Positions 44,417 to 55,031 of a DNA stretch of 64,000 bases are shown here, piece after piece. The position numbers and the translations under genes were made by a program. The first letter of the stretch is position 1. Every line of letters starts with the position of its first letter. This DNA is from Rhizobium sp. CFBP 8762 (GTDB taxonomy: Bacteria > Pseudomonadota > Alphaproteobacteria > Rhizobiales > Rhizobiaceae). The DNA lies in the NCBI RefSeq assembly GCF_014841565.1, contig NZ_JACYUD010000005.1, positions 62,001 to 126,000 of the forward strand. The letters are read 5' to 3'. Under the pieces are notes generated by a model, which saw only the letters and a program-made list of their open reading frames with translations, searched no databases and had not been told where the DNA came from.

Positions 44417-45163
44417 ATGACCTTGTCCGCCCGCCAGGCCGATAATTCGGCCAGCGATGAACCTGTGCTCGATGGGCAAGCGGTGGCAACACCGCCTTTC
44501 CCCGGACTGGCGGCATCGCGGGTACGCGCGGCCGACGCTGAGCGCATGTGCATCGTTACGCGCGAGAGCGGCAGCAAGGACGATCTGATCCGGTTCGTTG
44601 CAGGGCCGGACGGTCGTGTGGTGGCCGATATCAAGGGCAAGCTGCCCGGACGTGGTTGCTGGGTGAAAGCCGAGCGACCGGTGCTGGAAAAAGCAATTGC
44701 CAAAAAGCTGTTCGCCCGCAGCCTCAAGGCCGATGCGAAGGCGACGCCGGACCTGGCCGATGAGGTTGATCGGCTGTTGGTGATGCAGCTTTCGGGCATG
44801 ATGAATCTGGCGCGCAAGGCTGGCCAGTTCATTACCGGATCGGCGAAAGTCGATCTGGCTGTGCGCGGCGGCGAGGCGCTCGCTGTGTTTCACGCGGTGG
44901 ACGCGGCAGCCGATGGTGTTCGCAAGATTGATCAGGCCCGCAAGGCTTTTCATCTCGGAACGGACGCTGACAATGAAATTCCCGCCTACCGGTTCTTTAC
45001 CGAGGCGGAAATGCAGGGGCTTTTGGGCCAGAATGCGTTTATCCACGCCGTAGCGCTTGCAGGGCAGGCGGGTGAGGGTGTAGTGAAACGCGCAACCATA
45101 CTTGCCACCTATCGTGGCAATTCGCAGGCGCAGGCGCTCGACGCCAGCCAGCCAGCACAATGA
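44417..45163 (+). CDS. YlxR/DUF448 family RNA-binding protein fused to L7Ae-like domain
   Basis: A 248-residue protein starting two bases after the nusA stop. Residues about 35-110 form the YlxR domain (ERMCIVTRESGSKDDLIRFV; LPGRGCWVKAERPVLEKAI), and about 120-230 an L7Ae/YlxQ-like domain (GMMNLARKAGQFITGSAKV; AFIHAVALAGQAGEGVVKR). This two-domain form is common in alphaproteobacteria, where Firmicutes have separate ylxR and ylxQ genes. A nucleic acid-binding role in ribosome or transcript control is inferred from fold and location. Confidence 0.9.
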   Translation: MTLSARQADNSASDEPVLDGQAVATPPFPGLAASRVRAADAERMCIVTRESGSKDDLIRFVAGPDGRVVADIKGKLPGRGCWVKAERPVLEKAIAKKLFARSLKADAKATPDLADEVDRLLVMQLSGMMNLARKAGQFITGSAKVDLAVRGGEALAVFHAVDAAADGVRKIDQARKAFHLGTDADNEIPAYRFFTEAEMQGLLGQNAFIHAVALAGQAGEGVVKRATILATYRGNSQAQALDASQPAQ

Positions 45164-45267
45164 TTTCGGCGACCGGCTTTGCCGGCTGCACGTGCATTGG
45201 ATATGATGATTTGAACGACGGGGTCTGCTGATACGCATCCGACCCCGATCTTAGGAACGGGAACGGA

Positions 45268-48000
45268 ATGACGGACAACAACGACGACAAGACAATCAGC
45301 GTAGCGGGCAAAAAGACGCTGACCTTGAAACCCACCGGGGTTAATCAGGGAACCGTTCGCCAGGACATGGGTCGTGGCAGAACGAAGGCCGTTGTGGTCG
45401 AGACCCGCAAGCGGCGCCCGTCGCGCCCGGAAGACGAAAAGCCGATTACACCAGTAGCGCCGGTTGCCAAGGCTCCTGTGACGGCGGCTGCACCCCAGCC
45501 GCAAAAGCCGGTTTCAGGCCAGCAGCGTCCGCAGCAGCCCAATCGCTTGCAGCAGACAGACCGTCCGCAACAGCCTGTTCGCCAGCAGGTTCAGAACACT
45601 GCACCCCGTGCCGAGGCTCCCAAGCCGCGCGTTGGCGTCGTTTTGAACCATCTGTCGGCCGGTGAAATCGAAGCCCGCCGCCGTGCGCTGGCCGAAGCGC
45701 AGGTGCGCGACGCCGAGGATGCAAAGCGCCGGGTTGAGGAAGAAGCTCGCCGCAAGGTGGAGGAAGAAGCCCGTATCCTTCGTGAGAAGGAAGAGGCCGC
45801 TCGCCGCGCCGCTGAAGAGCTTGCCAACCCGACACCGCCACCCGCACCAGTCGTGGAGCCGGAAGTGGTTGCCGCCGCACCGGAGCCGATTGCCGCTGCC
45901 GCCCCAGCCCCGACTGGGGATCGCCAGCGCCCGACAGTCAATCGGACAGCGGCTGCCGCTCCGGCAGCCGCAGTGCCCGGTCGCCGCAAGACCGAAGGCG
46001 ATGACGAAGAAACCCGCAGCCGCAACGCCGGAAGCCCGGCACGCGGCAAGGTCGTTCGCCCCGAGCCTGCCAAGGTTGCGCCCGCCCGTCCGAAGGTCGA
46101 GGAAGATCGCCGCCGTGGCAAGCTGACGCTGACCGCAGCCCTGGACGATGATGGTACGCCGCGCGGCCGCTCCATGGCCGCCATGCGCCGCCGTCAGGAA
46201 AAATTCCGCCGCAGCCAGATGCAGGAAACCCGCGAGAAGATTGCGCGTGAAGTCATTTTGCCGGAAACCATCACCATTCAGGAACTGTCGCAGCGTATGG
46301 CTGAACGGTCTGTGGATGTGATCAAGTTCCTGATGAAGGAAGGCCAGATGATGAAGCCGGGCGACGTCATCGACGCCGATCTGGCGGAGTTGATCGCTGG
46401 CGAATTCGGCCATACGGTTCGCCGTGTTGCGGAGTCCGATATCGAAACTGGTATCTTCAACGTGACGGATGAGGTCGGTGAGCTGATTTCGCGTCCGCCC
46501 ATCGTCACCATCATGGGCCACGTCGACCACGGCAAGACCTCGCTTCTCGATGCGATCCGTCACGCCAATGTGGTGTCGGGCGAAGCCGGTGGTATTACGC
46601 AGCATATCGGTGCGTATCAGGTTGAGCAGAACGGCCAGAAGATCACCTTCATCGACACCCCCGGCCACGCCGCCTTTACGGCCATGCGTGCCCGTGGTGC
46701 GCAGGCAACCGATATCGCCATTCTGGTGGTTGCGGCTGACGACAGCGTGATGCCGCAGACAATTGAATCGATCAACCACGCCAAGGCGGCCAATGTGCCG
46801 ATTATCGTGGCGATCAACAAGGTCGACAAGCCTACAGCAAATCCGCAGAAGGTACGCACCGAACTGCTTCAGCATGAAGTGTTCGTGGAATCCATGGGCG
46901 GTGAAGTGCTGGACGTGGAAGTGTCCGCAAAGCAGGGCACCAACCTCGACAAGCTTCTGGAAGCCATTCTGCTGCAGGCCGAAATTCTGGACTTGAAGGC
47001 CAATCCGAACCGCACGGCCGAAGGTACGGTCGTGGAAGCCGAGCTGGACCGTGGTCGTGGTTCCGTTGCCACCGTTCTGGTGCAGACAGGTACGCTGACG
47101 CCGGGCCAGATCATCGTGGCTGGCGATCAGTGGGGTCGCGTGCGCGCGCTTGTCAACGACAAGGGCGAGCATGTGAAGTCCGCAGGTCCGGCAACACCGG
47201 TGGAAGTACTGGGTCTTTCCGGCACGCCGCAGGCAGGTGACCGCTTTGCCGTCGTCGAAAACGAAAGCCGTGCACGTGAAATCGCCGAGTACCGTCAGCG
47301 CCTGACGCGCGACAAGGCCGTTGCACGTCAATCCGGTCAGCGTGGTTCGCTGGAGCAGATGATGACGCAGTTGTCTTCGTCCGGCGTTAAGGAATTCCCG
47401 CTGGTCATCAAGGGCGACGTGCAGGGTTCCATCGAAGCCATTATCGGCGCGCTGGAAAAACTGGGCACGGGCGAAGTGCGCGCACGCATCGTTCATTCGG
47501 GCGCAGGTGGTATCACCGAGTCGGATATTTCGCTGGCGGAAGCCTCGAACGCCGCGATCATCGGTTTCAACGTTCGTGCCAATACGCAGGCTCGTTCGGC
47601 GGCGGATCGCTCGGGCATCGAAATCCGCTACTACAACATCATCTACGATCTGGTGGATGACGTGAAGGCAGCGATGTCCGGCCTGCTGTCACCGGAACGC
47701 CGCGAGACCTTCCTGGGCAATGCCGAGATCCTCGAGGTGTTCAACATCACGAAGGTCGGCAAGGTTGCGGGTTGCCGCGTTACCGAAGGCAAGGTGGAGC
47801 GTGGTGCCGGGGTGCGTCTGGTGCGCGACAACGTGGTTATCCACGAAGGCAAGCTCAAGACGCTCAAGCGCTTCAAGGATGAAGTGTCGGACGTACAGAC
47901 CGGTCAGGAATGCGGTATGGCGTTCGAGAACTACGAAGATATTCGTGCAGGCGACACCATCGAGTGCTTCCGCGTCGAGCATATCACGCGTACGCTGTAA
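45268..48000 (+). CDS. infB: Translation initiation factor IF-2
   Basis: A 910-residue GTPase. Residues 1-330 are a long N-terminal region rich in Pro, Ala, Glu and Arg with an [16 protein letters not shown]-type helix; the IF2_N-like domain ([20 protein letters not shown]) precedes the G domain (GHVDHGKTS at about 413, [14 protein letters not shown]). Domains II-IV follow, ending [17 protein letters not shown]. It places initiator tRNA on the 30S subunit. Internal starts, which make IF2 isoforms in some species, cannot be judged. A terminator follows. Confidence 0.98.
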   Translation: MTDNNDDKTISVAGKKTLTLKPTGVNQGTVRQDMGRGRTKAVVVETRKRRPSRPEDEKPITPVAPVAKAPVTAAAPQPQKPVSGQQRPQQPNRLQQTDRPQQPVRQQVQNTAPRAEAPKPRVGVVLNHLSAGEIEARRRALAEAQVRDAEDAKRRVEEEARRKVEEEARILREKEEAARRAAEELANPTPPPAPVVEPEVVAAAPEPIAAAAPAPTGDRQRPTVNRTAAAAPAAAVPGRRKTEGDDEETRSRNAGSPARGKVVRPEPAKVAPARPKVEEDRRRGKLTLTAALDDDGTPRGRSMAAMRRRQEKFRRSQMQETREKIAREVILPETITIQELSQRMAERSVDVIKFLMKEGQMMKPGDVIDADLAELIAGEFGHTVRRVAESDIETGIFNVTDEVGELISRPPIVTIMGHVDHGKTSLLDAIRHANVVSGEAGGITQHIGAYQVEQNGQKITFIDTPGHAAFTAMRARGAQATDIAILVVAADDSVMPQTIESINHAKAANVPIIVAINKVDKPTANPQKVRTELLQHEVFVESMGGEVLDVEVSAKQGTNLDKLLEAILLQAEILDLKANPNRTAEGTVVEAELDRGRGSVATVLVQTGTLTPGQIIVAGDQWGRVRALVNDKGEHVKSAGPATPVEVLGLSGTPQAGDRFAVVENESRAREIAEYRQRLTRDKAVARQSGQRGSLEQMMTQLSSSGVKEFPLVIKGDVQGSIEAIIGALEKLGTGEVRARIVHSGAGGITESDISLAEASNAAIIGFNVRANTQARSAADRSGIEIRYYNIIYDLVDDVKAAMSGLLSPERRETFLGNAEILEVFNITKVGKVAGCRVTEGKVERGAGVRLVRDNVVIHEGKLKTLKRFKDEVSDVQTGQECGMAFENYEDIRAGDTIECFRVEHITRTL

Positions 48001-48027
48001 GATCGCAGCCGCTCAAAACACGACAAC

Positions 48028-48058
48028 GGGCGCCGGTTTTCCGGCGCTCGACTTTTTT
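48028..48058 (+). terminator. Rho-independent terminator between infB and rbfA
   Basis: GGGCGCCGG / CCGGCGCTC (one G-T pair) with a TTTT loop, then GAC and six T. The operon is thus likely attenuated or split before rbfA. Confidence 0.8.
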
Positions 48059-48102
48059 AAAAGCCTTCTGCCTTTTGAGCAGTTAGACGCTTGAGGTAAA
48101 GA

Positions 48103-48522
48103 ATGACGAAATCCACATCATCAGCCCCTTCGCAGCGTATGTTGCGCGTTGGTGAGCAGGTGCGCGCCGCCGTAACGCAGGTGCTTCAACGCGGAGAGGT
48201 TCGCGATCCACTGCTGGAAAAGACCGTGATTTCCATTTCCGAAGTACGCATGTCGCCGGATCTGAAAATTGGAACAGCTTACGTAACCCCTCTCGGCGTT
48301 GCCGATCATCAGGGTGTGATTGACGCTCTCAACCGCAATGCCAAATTCATTCGCGGGCGCATGGGTGCGCAACTGCGGCAGATGAAATACATGCCGGAAG
48401 TCCGTTTCCGCGACGATACCAGCTTCGACAATTACAAGAAGATCGATGCTTTGTTGCGCTCGCCCGAAGTCCAGCGCGACCTGGCCGCTGGCACGGACAA
48501 CGACACCGACGAACAAGTTTAA
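48103..48522 (+). CDS. rbfA: Ribosome-binding factor A
   Basis: A 139-residue cold-shock and 30S maturation factor with the KH-type fold: [20 protein letters not shown], the [20 protein letters not shown] core, and [17 protein letters not shown], the typical RbfA C-terminal motif. The tail is acidic. It lies 103 bases after infB past a terminator hairpin and 65 bases before truB. Confidence 0.97.
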   Translation: MTKSTSSAPSQRMLRVGEQVRAAVTQVLQRGEVRDPLLEKTVISISEVRMSPDLKIGTAYVTPLGVADHQGVIDALNRNAKFIRGRMGAQLRQMKYMPEVRFRDDTSFDNYKKIDALLRSPEVQRDLAAGTDNDTDEQV

Positions 48523-48586
48523 AACCTGCCCATAGCCGGGGTGCCTTTAAGGCATACCCTATCGCGCAGCAAATCAAGAGTATGAC

Positions 48587-49522
48587 ATGGCACGACGTGG
48601 CAAGGTAAAAGGCCGTCCGGTTTCCGGCTGGTTGATTCTGGACAAGCCGGTGGATTTCGGCTCGACCGAAGCCGTCTCTAAAATCAAGTGGCTGCTGAAA
48701 GCCCAGAAAGCCGGCCACGCCGGTACGCTGGATCCATTGGCGTCCGGCATGTTGCCGATTGCCCTGGGCGATGCCACAAAGACCGTACCCTACGTTATGG
48801 ATGGGCGCAAAGTCTATGAATTCACGGTGACGTGGGGCGAAGAGCGCTCGACCGACGATCTGGAAGGCGAGGTCACGCAGTCGTCCGAAAACCGTCCGTC
48901 GGACGCGGATATTCAGGCACTGCTGCCGAACTATACCGGCACGATCCAGCAGATTCCACCGCAGTTCTCGGCCATCAAGATCGACGGCAACCGCGCTTAC
49001 GATCTGGCGCGCGAAGGCGAGGTGGTTGAGATACCGTCCCGCGAGGTGGAAATCCATCGCTTGACGTTGCTCGGTTCTGACGAAAACGCAGCGCATTTCG
49101 AAGTTGAGTGCGGCAAGGGCACCTATGTGCGCTCGCTGGCGCGGGACTTCGGCCGCGATCTCGGCTGCTACGGCCATATTTCCTCGCTGCGCCGCACCTT
49201 CGTTGCGCCGTTCGGGGAAGGGGACATGGTGCCTCTGGCTGATCTGATTGCTCTGGAATCCATTGAGGACGAGGCCGAACGTTTGGCCGCCCTTGACGCG
49301 TATATCATTGAAACGGGCGAGGCGCTGGCCAGTCTGCCGCATCTCGTCATTACCGACGATCAGGCCCACCGCCTGCAGATGGGCAACCCCATTCTGGTGC
49401 GTGGCCGTGACGCGCCCGTGGCGGAACAGGAAGCCTACGCCACGGCACGCGGCAAGCTGATCGCAATCGGTGAAATCGTCAGCGGTGAGTTCCGCCCCAA
49501 ACGGGTGTTTAACGGGCAGTGA
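48587..49522 (+). CDS. truB: tRNA pseudouridine(55) synthase
   Basis: A 311-residue enzyme that makes pseudouridine at tRNA position 55. The N-terminal [17 protein letters not shown] and catalytic [19 protein letters not shown] (Asp in GTLDPLA) are present, with [17 protein letters not shown] and [16 protein letters not shown] following. A C-terminal PUA-like region occupies about 240-311. The gene ends the cluster and is convergent with the damaged gene at 49541. Confidence 0.97.
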   Translation: MARRGKVKGRPVSGWLILDKPVDFGSTEAVSKIKWLLKAQKAGHAGTLDPLASGMLPIALGDATKTVPYVMDGRKVYEFTVTWGEERSTDDLEGEVTQSSENRPSDADIQALLPNYTGTIQQIPPQFSAIKIDGNRAYDLAREGEVVEIPSREVEIHRLTLLGSDENAAHFEVECGKGTYVRSLARDFGRDLGCYGHISSLRRTFVAPFGEGDMVPLADLIALESIEDEAERLAALDAYIIETGEALASLPHLVITDDQAHRLQMGNPILVRGRDAPVAEQEAYATARGKLIAIGEIVSGEFRPKRVFNGQ

Positions 49523-49540
49523 ACCTTCTGCCCCTGCACA

Positions 49541-50043
49541 TTACCCTCGTTTTTGACGTTCAACGAGTTTTGCAACACCCCAACCGGTCATGCTAGTCAG
49601 AACGGCAAACATTGTGAAGCCACCGATGATCGTAAGAGGTTGACTGGTTTTGAATGTCCCGGACACGATCATAAATGTTGAATAGATCAGTGCTCCGGGA
49701 ACGCCATGGACCAAAAGTGCCTTCCATAACGGCATCGGTGGATATTGCTTCCCGAGTGTGTCGGGAACGGTCGTAACCGCGCTTACATGCTGTCGATTCA
49801 GCGTCAGCGATGAATGCGCGACAATCCTGTTTGGCTGTAGCCAAACGTGGCTTCCAGCGTAGTGCCGTGTTCAGGCAAGTCCGCCTTCAATACGATGGGG
49901 ATGAGGTTGTACCGATAGGACGATGAAGCAATAAGGGTGTCGTCCAGAAAGATGGAAGCTTTCGTCCGCATCCGCCAGTCTGTCTCATGTACCAGCAGAA
50001 GATGAATACCTTGTGCATTTGCACGCCATCTCTTCCGAAACAT
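49541..50043 (-). pseudogene. Frameshifted gene for a small two-helix membrane protein
   Basis: ATG 50043 has GAGG five bases upstream and opens MFRKRWRANAQGIHLLLVHE, reading 79 codons to a TGA at 49804. The frame one base back is open across that stop and continues as SLTLNRQHVSAV ... LGKQYPPMPLWKALLVHG, then two membrane helices (GALIYSTFMIVSG; IIGGFTMFAVLTSM) and a basic end at 49541. Joined, the two parts make a coherent protein of about 166 residues. So one base gain or loss between about 49804 and 49850 has split it, or the read has an error, or frameshifting occurs. Function unknown. Confidence 0.6.
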
Positions 50044-50283
50044 TTTAGCCTCGTCAATTTATTTATATCTAATATGTATCTTTGGAGCTTGTCTTGTCAA
50101 CGCTGGCAACGAAGCGGGCAGATGTGACACCAAACTACCGCCTCTTTCTTTTCCCACAAAATTGCTTTATAGGCAGCCTGCGCTGTACGGGTCTTGCACC
50201 TGTCACAAAGCACTCATGGCTGCAGCTGGACGACATCTCGGCTGTTGGCGACCTTAAAATCCTAACATAGAAGGGATATTGCG

Positions 50284-50553
50284 ATGTCGATTACTCCAGA
50301 GCGCAAGCTTGAACTCGTGAAAGAATATGCAACAACCGAAGGCGATACCGGTTCTCCGGAAGTTCAGGTGGCAATTCTCACCGAGCGGATCAACAATCTG
50401 ACCGAGCACTTCAAGAGCCACAAGAAAGACAACCACTCGCGTCGTGGTCTTCTTGCCATGGTTTCCAGCCGCCGTTCGCTGCTGGACTACTTGAAGAAGA
50501 AGGAAGAAGCCCGTTACACCAAGCTGATTGGTGCCTTGGGCATTCGCCGCTAA
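50284..50553 (+). CDS. rpsO: 30S ribosomal protein S15
   Basis: An 89-residue protein with the complete S15 pattern: [40 protein letters not shown], and [20 protein letters not shown]. It binds 16S rRNA helix h22 early in 30S assembly. AGAAGGGA lies upstream. It is followed by pnp after 319 bases containing hairpins, the arrangement in which pnp autoregulates in other bacteria. Confidence 0.98.
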   Translation: MSITPERKLELVKEYATTEGDTGSPEVQVAILTERINNLTEHFKSHKKDNHSRRGLLAMVSSRRSLLDYLKKKEEARYTKLIGALGIRR

Positions 50554-50558
50554 GGTTT

Positions 50559-50671
50559 TTTCGGCGGACGATCCTGTAGATCGTTCGCCGAAACTCTATT
50601 TTGCGCTGTCAACGACAGCGCCATGAATGTCAGGCAGACCGGATGGGCCGGTTTGCTGAAAAACAAACCGG
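50559..50671 (+). promoter_or_regulatory. Hairpins in the rpsO-pnp intergenic region
   Basis: A 15-bp hairpin with one G-T pair (TTTCGGCGGACGATC / GATCGTTCGCCGAAA, 50559-50593) follows rpsO directly, and CCGGTTTG / CAAACCGG (50648-50671) forms a second. Neither has a T run after it. In E. coli an RNase III-cut hairpin upstream of pnp mediates PNPase autoregulation; an equivalent here is inferred. The rest of 50554-50872 shows no gene. Confidence 0.5.
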
Positions 50672-50872
50672 TGACCTGTCATGGGGCAGGATTGCTGGGT
50701 GCTTGACCTCGTGTTGCAGCAATCCGGATATAAGCGGTTCCGCTTTACTGGACATGCTGAGAGTGAAGCATCCCGTTGTCTTGCCCGTGATGTGTCGCAC
50801 CCGTGCCAAGCCGATCCCCGCGCCGTTTCAGGCGCTTGCGGGTGCGGTACGGCACACACGAAGGACGAATAT

Positions 50873-53017
50873 ATGTTCGATACTCACACGGTCGAAATCG
50901 AATGGGCCGGACGCCCGCTCAAGCTCGAAACCGGCAAAATCGCACGTCAGGCTGACGGCGCTGTTCTGGCAACCTACGGCGAAACTGTCGTTCTGGCCAC
51001 AGTCGTTTCGGCAAAGTCGCCAAAGCCGGGCCAGGACTTCTTCCCGCTGACGGTCAACTATCAGGAAAAGACCTACGCTGCCGGTAAAATTCCCGGTGGT
51101 TACTTCAAGCGCGAAGGTCGTCCGAGCGAAAACGAAACTCTTGTTTCCCGCCTGATCGACCGTCCGATCCGTCCGCTGTTCCCCGATGGTTACAAGAACG
51201 ACACACAGGTCGTTGTTACCGTCATGCAGCACGATCTGGAAAACAACCCGGACATTCTGTCCATGGTTGCCGCATCGGCTGCGCTGACGCTTTCCGGCGT
51301 TCCCTTCATGGGCCCGGTCGGTGGCGCGCGCGTTGGCTACATCAACGGCCAGTACGTTCTGAATCCGCATATCGACGAGATGGACGAGTCCACGCTGGAA
51401 CTGGTTGTTGCCGGTACGCAGGACGCCGTGCTGATGGTGGAATCGGAAGCCAAGGAACTGCCGGAAGACGTTATGCTGGGCGCGGTCGTGTTCGGCAAAA
51501 ACGGCTTCCAGCCAGTCATCGATGCGATCATCAAGCTTGCCGAAGTGGCTGCGAAAGAGCCGCGCGATTTCAGCCCGGAAGACCATTCACCGCTGGAAAC
51601 AGCGATGCTTGGCTTTGCCGAAGCGGAACTGCGCGAAGCCTACAAGAACACCAACAAGGCTGAGCGCTACGCCGCTGTCGACGCTGTTAAGGCCAAGGTG
51701 AAGGCACAGTTCCTGCCGGAAGGTACGGAGCCGACTGAATATACCTCGGAAGAAGTTGCTGCGGTCTTCAAGTCGCTGCAAGCCAAGATCGTTCGCTGGA
51801 ACATTCTCGACACCAAGAGCCGTATCGATGGGCGTAACCTTGAAACGGTTCGTCCGATTGTGTCGGAAGTCGGTCTTCTGCCGCGCACACACGGCTCTGC
51901 CTTGTTCACCCGTGGTGAAACGCAGGCGATCGTGGTTGCAACACTTGGTACGGGCGAAGACGAGCAGTACGTGGACAGCCTGACGGGCATGTACAAAGAA
52001 CGCTTCATGCTGCACTACAACTTCCCTCCCTATTCGGTAGGTGAAACTGGCCGTATGGGCTCTCCGGGTCGCCGCGAAATCGGCCACGGCAAGCTGGCAT
52101 GGCGTGCGCTTCGCCCTGTTCTGCCTGCTGCCGACCAATTCCCTTACACCGTGCGTGTGGTATCGGAAATCACCGAATCCAATGGTTCGTCGTCCATGGC
52201 AACCGTGTGCGGCACTTCGCTCGCGCTGATGGATGCCGGTGTGCCGATTGCAAAGCCGGTTGCCGGTATTGCCATGGGTCTCATCAAGGAAGGCGAGCGT
52301 TTCGCAGTTCTGTCCGATATTCTCGGTGACGAAGACCACCTCGGCGACATGGATTTCAAGGTGGCCGGTACTGAAGCTGGTATCACGTCGCTGCAGATGG
52401 ACATCAAGATCGACGGCATTACCGAAGAAATCATGGGCATCGCGCTGGAACAGGCCAAGGGTGGGCGTCTGCACATTCTTGGTGAAATGGCCAAGGCCAT
52501 CACATCCAGCCGTTCAGAACTGGGCGAGTTTGCGCCCCGTATCGAAGTGATGAACATTCCGGTCGACAAGATCCGTGAAGTTATCGGTTCGGGTGGCAAG
52601 GTCATTCGCGAAATCGTTGAAAAGACGGGCGCGAAGGTGAATATCGAAGACGACGGTACGGTCAAGATCGCATCGTCTTCGGGCAAGGAAATCGAAGCGG
52701 CGAAGAAGTGGATTCACTCCATCGTTGCCGAGCCTGAGGTTGGCCAGATCTACGAAGGCACCGTTGTCAAGACGGCGGACTTCGGCGCCTTCGTCAACTT
52801 TTTTGGTCCTCGCGATGGTCTGGTGCACATTTCGCAGCTGGCTGGTGAGCGCGTCGCCAAGACCTCTGATGTCGTCAAGGAAGGCGATAAGGTTTGGGTC
52901 AAGCTGATGGGCTTTGATGAGCGCGGCAAGGTTCGCCTGTCCATGAAGGTTGTCGATCAGGCAACCGGCAAGGAAGTCGTGGCCGAAAAGAAGGCCGAAG
53001 GCGAAACCGAAGCTTGA
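50873..53017 (+). CDS. pnp: Polyribonucleotide nucleotidyltransferase (PNPase)
   Basis: From ATG 50873 (AAGGACG upstream) the protein has 714 residues. Two RNase PH domains lie at about 1-215 and 300-540 ([54 protein letters not shown]), a KH domain at about 550-610 ([18 protein letters not shown]), and an S1 domain at about 618-690 ([16 protein letters not shown]). It degrades mRNA 3' to 5' by phosphorolysis and can form degradosome complexes. A longer reading to 50681 was rejected. A terminator follows. Confidence 0.97.
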   Translation: MFDTHTVEIEWAGRPLKLETGKIARQADGAVLATYGETVVLATVVSAKSPKPGQDFFPLTVNYQEKTYAAGKIPGGYFKREGRPSENETLVSRLIDRPIRPLFPDGYKNDTQVVVTVMQHDLENNPDILSMVAASAALTLSGVPFMGPVGGARVGYINGQYVLNPHIDEMDESTLELVVAGTQDAVLMVESEAKELPEDVMLGAVVFGKNGFQPVIDAIIKLAEVAAKEPRDFSPEDHSPLETAMLGFAEAELREAYKNTNKAERYAAVDAVKAKVKAQFLPEGTEPTEYTSEEVAAVFKSLQAKIVRWNILDTKSRIDGRNLETVRPIVSEVGLLPRTHGSALFTRGETQAIVVATLGTGEDEQYVDSLTGMYKERFMLHYNFPPYSVGETGRMGSPGRREIGHGKLAWRALRPVLPAADQFPYTVRVVSEITESNGSSSMATVCGTSLALMDAGVPIAKPVAGIAMGLIKEGERFAVLSDILGDEDHLGDMDFKVAGTEAGITSLQMDIKIDGITEEIMGIALEQAKGGRLHILGEMAKAITSSRSELGEFAPRIEVMNIPVDKIREVIGSGGKVIREIVEKTGAKVNIEDDGTVKIASSSGKEIEAAKKWIHSIVAEPEVGQIYEGTVVKTADFGAFVNFFGPRDGLVHISQLAGERVAKTSDVVKEGDKVWVKLMGFDERGKVRLSMKVVDQATGKEVVAEKKAEGETEA

Positions 53018-53040
53018 AGCTCCACACAGGTTGAGACAGG

Positions 53041-53071
53041 AGGCGCGGGACAGGTTTGTTCCGCGCCTTTT
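53041..53071 (+). terminator. Rho-independent terminator after pnp
   Basis: AGGCGCGGGAC / GTTCCGCGCCT with one G-T pair and loop AGGTTT, followed by TTTTGTTCC, 24 bases after the pnp stop. Confidence 0.8.
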
Positions 53072-53132
53072 GTTCCTTAAAAAGGTCGCGACACGGCAAA
53101 GCCAAGAGACCATGTTGCCAAGGATAGAGTGA

Positions 53133-54149
53133 ATGAGCCGAGACGCACTGAAAACCCTTTTCCACCCCTTCGCAAGTGAGGTTCTGCCCCCGCTTGGCGC
53201 TGGCGAGCGCGTGCTGTTTCTCGGCGCGGAAGCGGGATATATTCTACCCCCGGGCTTTGAAGCCACGATTGAGGCTGTGCAGCCGTTTCGCCCGCTCTAT
53301 CGCGCTCTCGAGGCCTCCCGTGCCGCTGTGAAGCCGGTCGTTGAGGGTGAGGCCTATGATGCCGCCTTTATTCTCTGCGGCAAGCACAAGGGCGAGAATG
53401 AAGACCGAATTGCCGAAGCGCTAAAGCGTGTGAAGCTCGGTGGTTTGATCGTGGTCGCCGGCGGCAAGGAAGACGGCATCCAGTCGCTGCGCAAGCGGAT
53501 CGAGCGGTTTGGCTGGGGCGGGGACTCGCTGCCAAAATACCACGGCGTCGTGTTCTGGTTCGGGCGTCCTGAGAATGTCGATGATGTGATTGCAAAATTG
53601 CAAAAGCAGGCCGTGCGTGTCGATGGTCGCTTTACGGCTGCACCGGGCATGTTTTCACACGACCGTATCGATGGCGGCTCTGAGCTGCTGGCGTCACGTC
53701 TGCCGGAGGATTTCCGGGGTCACGCTGCGGACTTCGGCGCTGGCTGGGGCTATCTTGCCGTGGAACTGGCGAAGAAGGCTCCCGGCGTCAAGGGTATCGA
53801 TCTGTTTGAAGCCGATTACGAAGCGCTGGAGGCGGCACGCGCCAATATGGCAGAGAATGCGCCGCGCGTTCCTGCCCGTTTCCATTGGCAGGATATGACG
53901 TCGGAAGAGACCCGCGACAAGTTTGACCTGATTGTGATGAACCCGCCGTTCCATGAGGGACATTCAACCGAGCATTCGCTGGGTGTGGCCATGATCAAGG
54001 CGGCTGCGAAATCCCTAAAAATTGGTGGACGGCTGATGCTGGTCGCCAATCGTGGACTTCCTTACGAGCCTGTGCTGGAAACCAGCTTCAAGGAATTTGG
54101 TGAAACCTGCCGAAATGCTCGCTTCAAGGTGCTGTGGGGCAAGCGTTAA
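53133..54149 (+). CDS. rsmC: RsmC-like class I SAM methyltransferase
   Basis: A 338-residue protein with the double-domain layout of RsmC/RlmG: a degenerate N-terminal methyltransferase-like half (1-165) and an active C-terminal half with the SAM motif AADFGAGWGYLAVELAK (about 195-212) and the catalytic NPPF (IVMNPPFHEG, about 270). NPPF marks enzymes that methylate exocyclic amines of guanine or adenine; RsmC makes m2G1207 in 16S rRNA. The substrate is by family analogy, and RlmG cannot be excluded. It is convergent with fabI and shares a strong terminator. Confidence 0.85.
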   Translation: MSRDALKTLFHPFASEVLPPLGAGERVLFLGAEAGYILPPGFEATIEAVQPFRPLYRALEASRAAVKPVVEGEAYDAAFILCGKHKGENEDRIAEALKRVKLGGLIVVAGGKEDGIQSLRKRIERFGWGGDSLPKYHGVVFWFGRPENVDDVIAKLQKQAVRVDGRFTAAPGMFSHDRIDGGSELLASRLPEDFRGHAADFGAGWGYLAVELAKKAPGVKGIDLFEADYEALEAARANMAENAPRVPARFHWQDMTSEETRDKFDLIVMNPPFHEGHSTEHSLGVAMIKAAAKSLKIGGRLMLVANRGLPYEPVLETSFKEFGETCRNARFKVLWGKR

Positions 54150-54173
54150 ACGCTGGAAGCATGAAACAAAAAA

Positions 54174-54206
54174 GGGCGCGAACCGCAGGGTTCGCGCCCT
54201 TTTTTT
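54174..54206. terminator. Bidirectional terminator between rsmC and fabI
   Basis: An 11-bp stem GGGCGCGAACC / GGTTCGCGCCC with loop GCAG, preceded by six A and followed by seven T, so it serves both convergent genes. Confidence 0.92.
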
Positions 54207-54220
54207 CGCAATGCAATGAC

Positions 54221-55027
54221 TTACTCGGCGTCTGCCTTGCGCAGTGCTTCCACGACCGGCATGGACGTAATGTTGTAGCCGGAATCGACGTAATGAATCT
54301 CTCCGGTAACGCCGTTGGACAGATCGGACAGCATGTAGAGTGCCGAGCCACCGATATCATCGATGGTGACTGTGCGGCGCATGGGAGAATGCTTCTGCTG
54401 CCAGGACAACATGGCGCGCGCATCGGAAATGCCGGCACCTGCCAGTGTGCGGATCGGGCCTGCGGAGATGGCGTTGACGCGAATGCCACGCGGGCCGAAA
54501 TCAGCGGCGAGATACCGCACGGATGCTTCCAGTGCAGCCTTTGCAACACCCATGACATTGTAGTTCGGCATGACCCGCACCGAGCCGCCATAGGTGAGGG
54601 TGAGCATGGAGCCCCCCTCGTTCATCAAGCCTGCGGCGCGCTTGGCAATTTCGGTGAAGGAGAAACAGGAGATAACCATGGTACGGGTGAAGTTATCCCG
54701 CGTGGTATCCGCATAAAGCCCCTTCAGCTCGTTTTTGTCGGAGAAGCCGATGGCGTGAACGATAAAGTCCAGTTTGCCCCAGCGCTCCTCAATGGCCGAA
54801 ATGACGGTATCCACGGAGGCAATATCTTCCACGTCGCAAGGCAGCAGAAAATCGGAACCCAACTCAGCCGCAAGCGGCTTCACCCGCTTGCCAAGTGCTT
54901 CACCCTGATAGGTAAAGGCCAGTTCCGCGCCCTGTGCTGCCAATGCCTTGGAAATTCCCCAGGCAATGGAGTGGTTGTTCGCGACGCCCATGATGAGCCC
55001 GCGCTTTCCGTTCATAATTCCGGTCAT
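54221..55027 (-). CDS. fabI: Enoyl-[acyl-carrier-protein] reductase (NADH)
   Basis: A 268-residue SDR-type enoyl-ACP reductase. The nucleotide fold starts KRGLIMGVANNHSIAWGI; the FabI catalytic pair Tyr-X6-Lys reads NYNVMGVAKAAL, with LTYGGSVRVMP before it. The start at 55027 follows the fabB stop by four bases. It completes each elongation cycle of fatty-acid synthesis. It closes the fabA-fabB-fabI operon. The protein may be a triclosan target, as FabI generally is. Confidence 0.96.
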   Translation of the reverse strand: MTGIMNGKRGLIMGVANNHSIAWGISKALAAQGAELAFTYQGEALGKRVKPLAAELGSDFLLPCDVEDIASVDTVISAIEERWGKLDFIVHAIGFSDKNELKGLYADTTRDNFTRTMVISCFSFTEIAKRAAGLMNEGGSMLTLTYGGSVRVMPNYNVMGVAKAALEASVRYLAADFGPRGIRVNAISAGPIRTLAGAGISDARAMLSWQQKHSPMRRTVTIDDIGGSALYMLSDLSNGVTGEIHYVDSGYNITSMPVVEALRKADAE

Positions 55028-55031
55028 GGAT

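Noticed and set aside
45514-47496. A 660-codon open frame on the minus strand opposite infB
   Set aside because: It is the antisense frame of a conserved G+C-rich gene, is rich in His/Arg/Leu, and has no recognisable domain; infB is certain.
51587-52474. A 295-codon minus frame opposite pnp
   Set aside because: Shadow of pnp codon bias with no domain.
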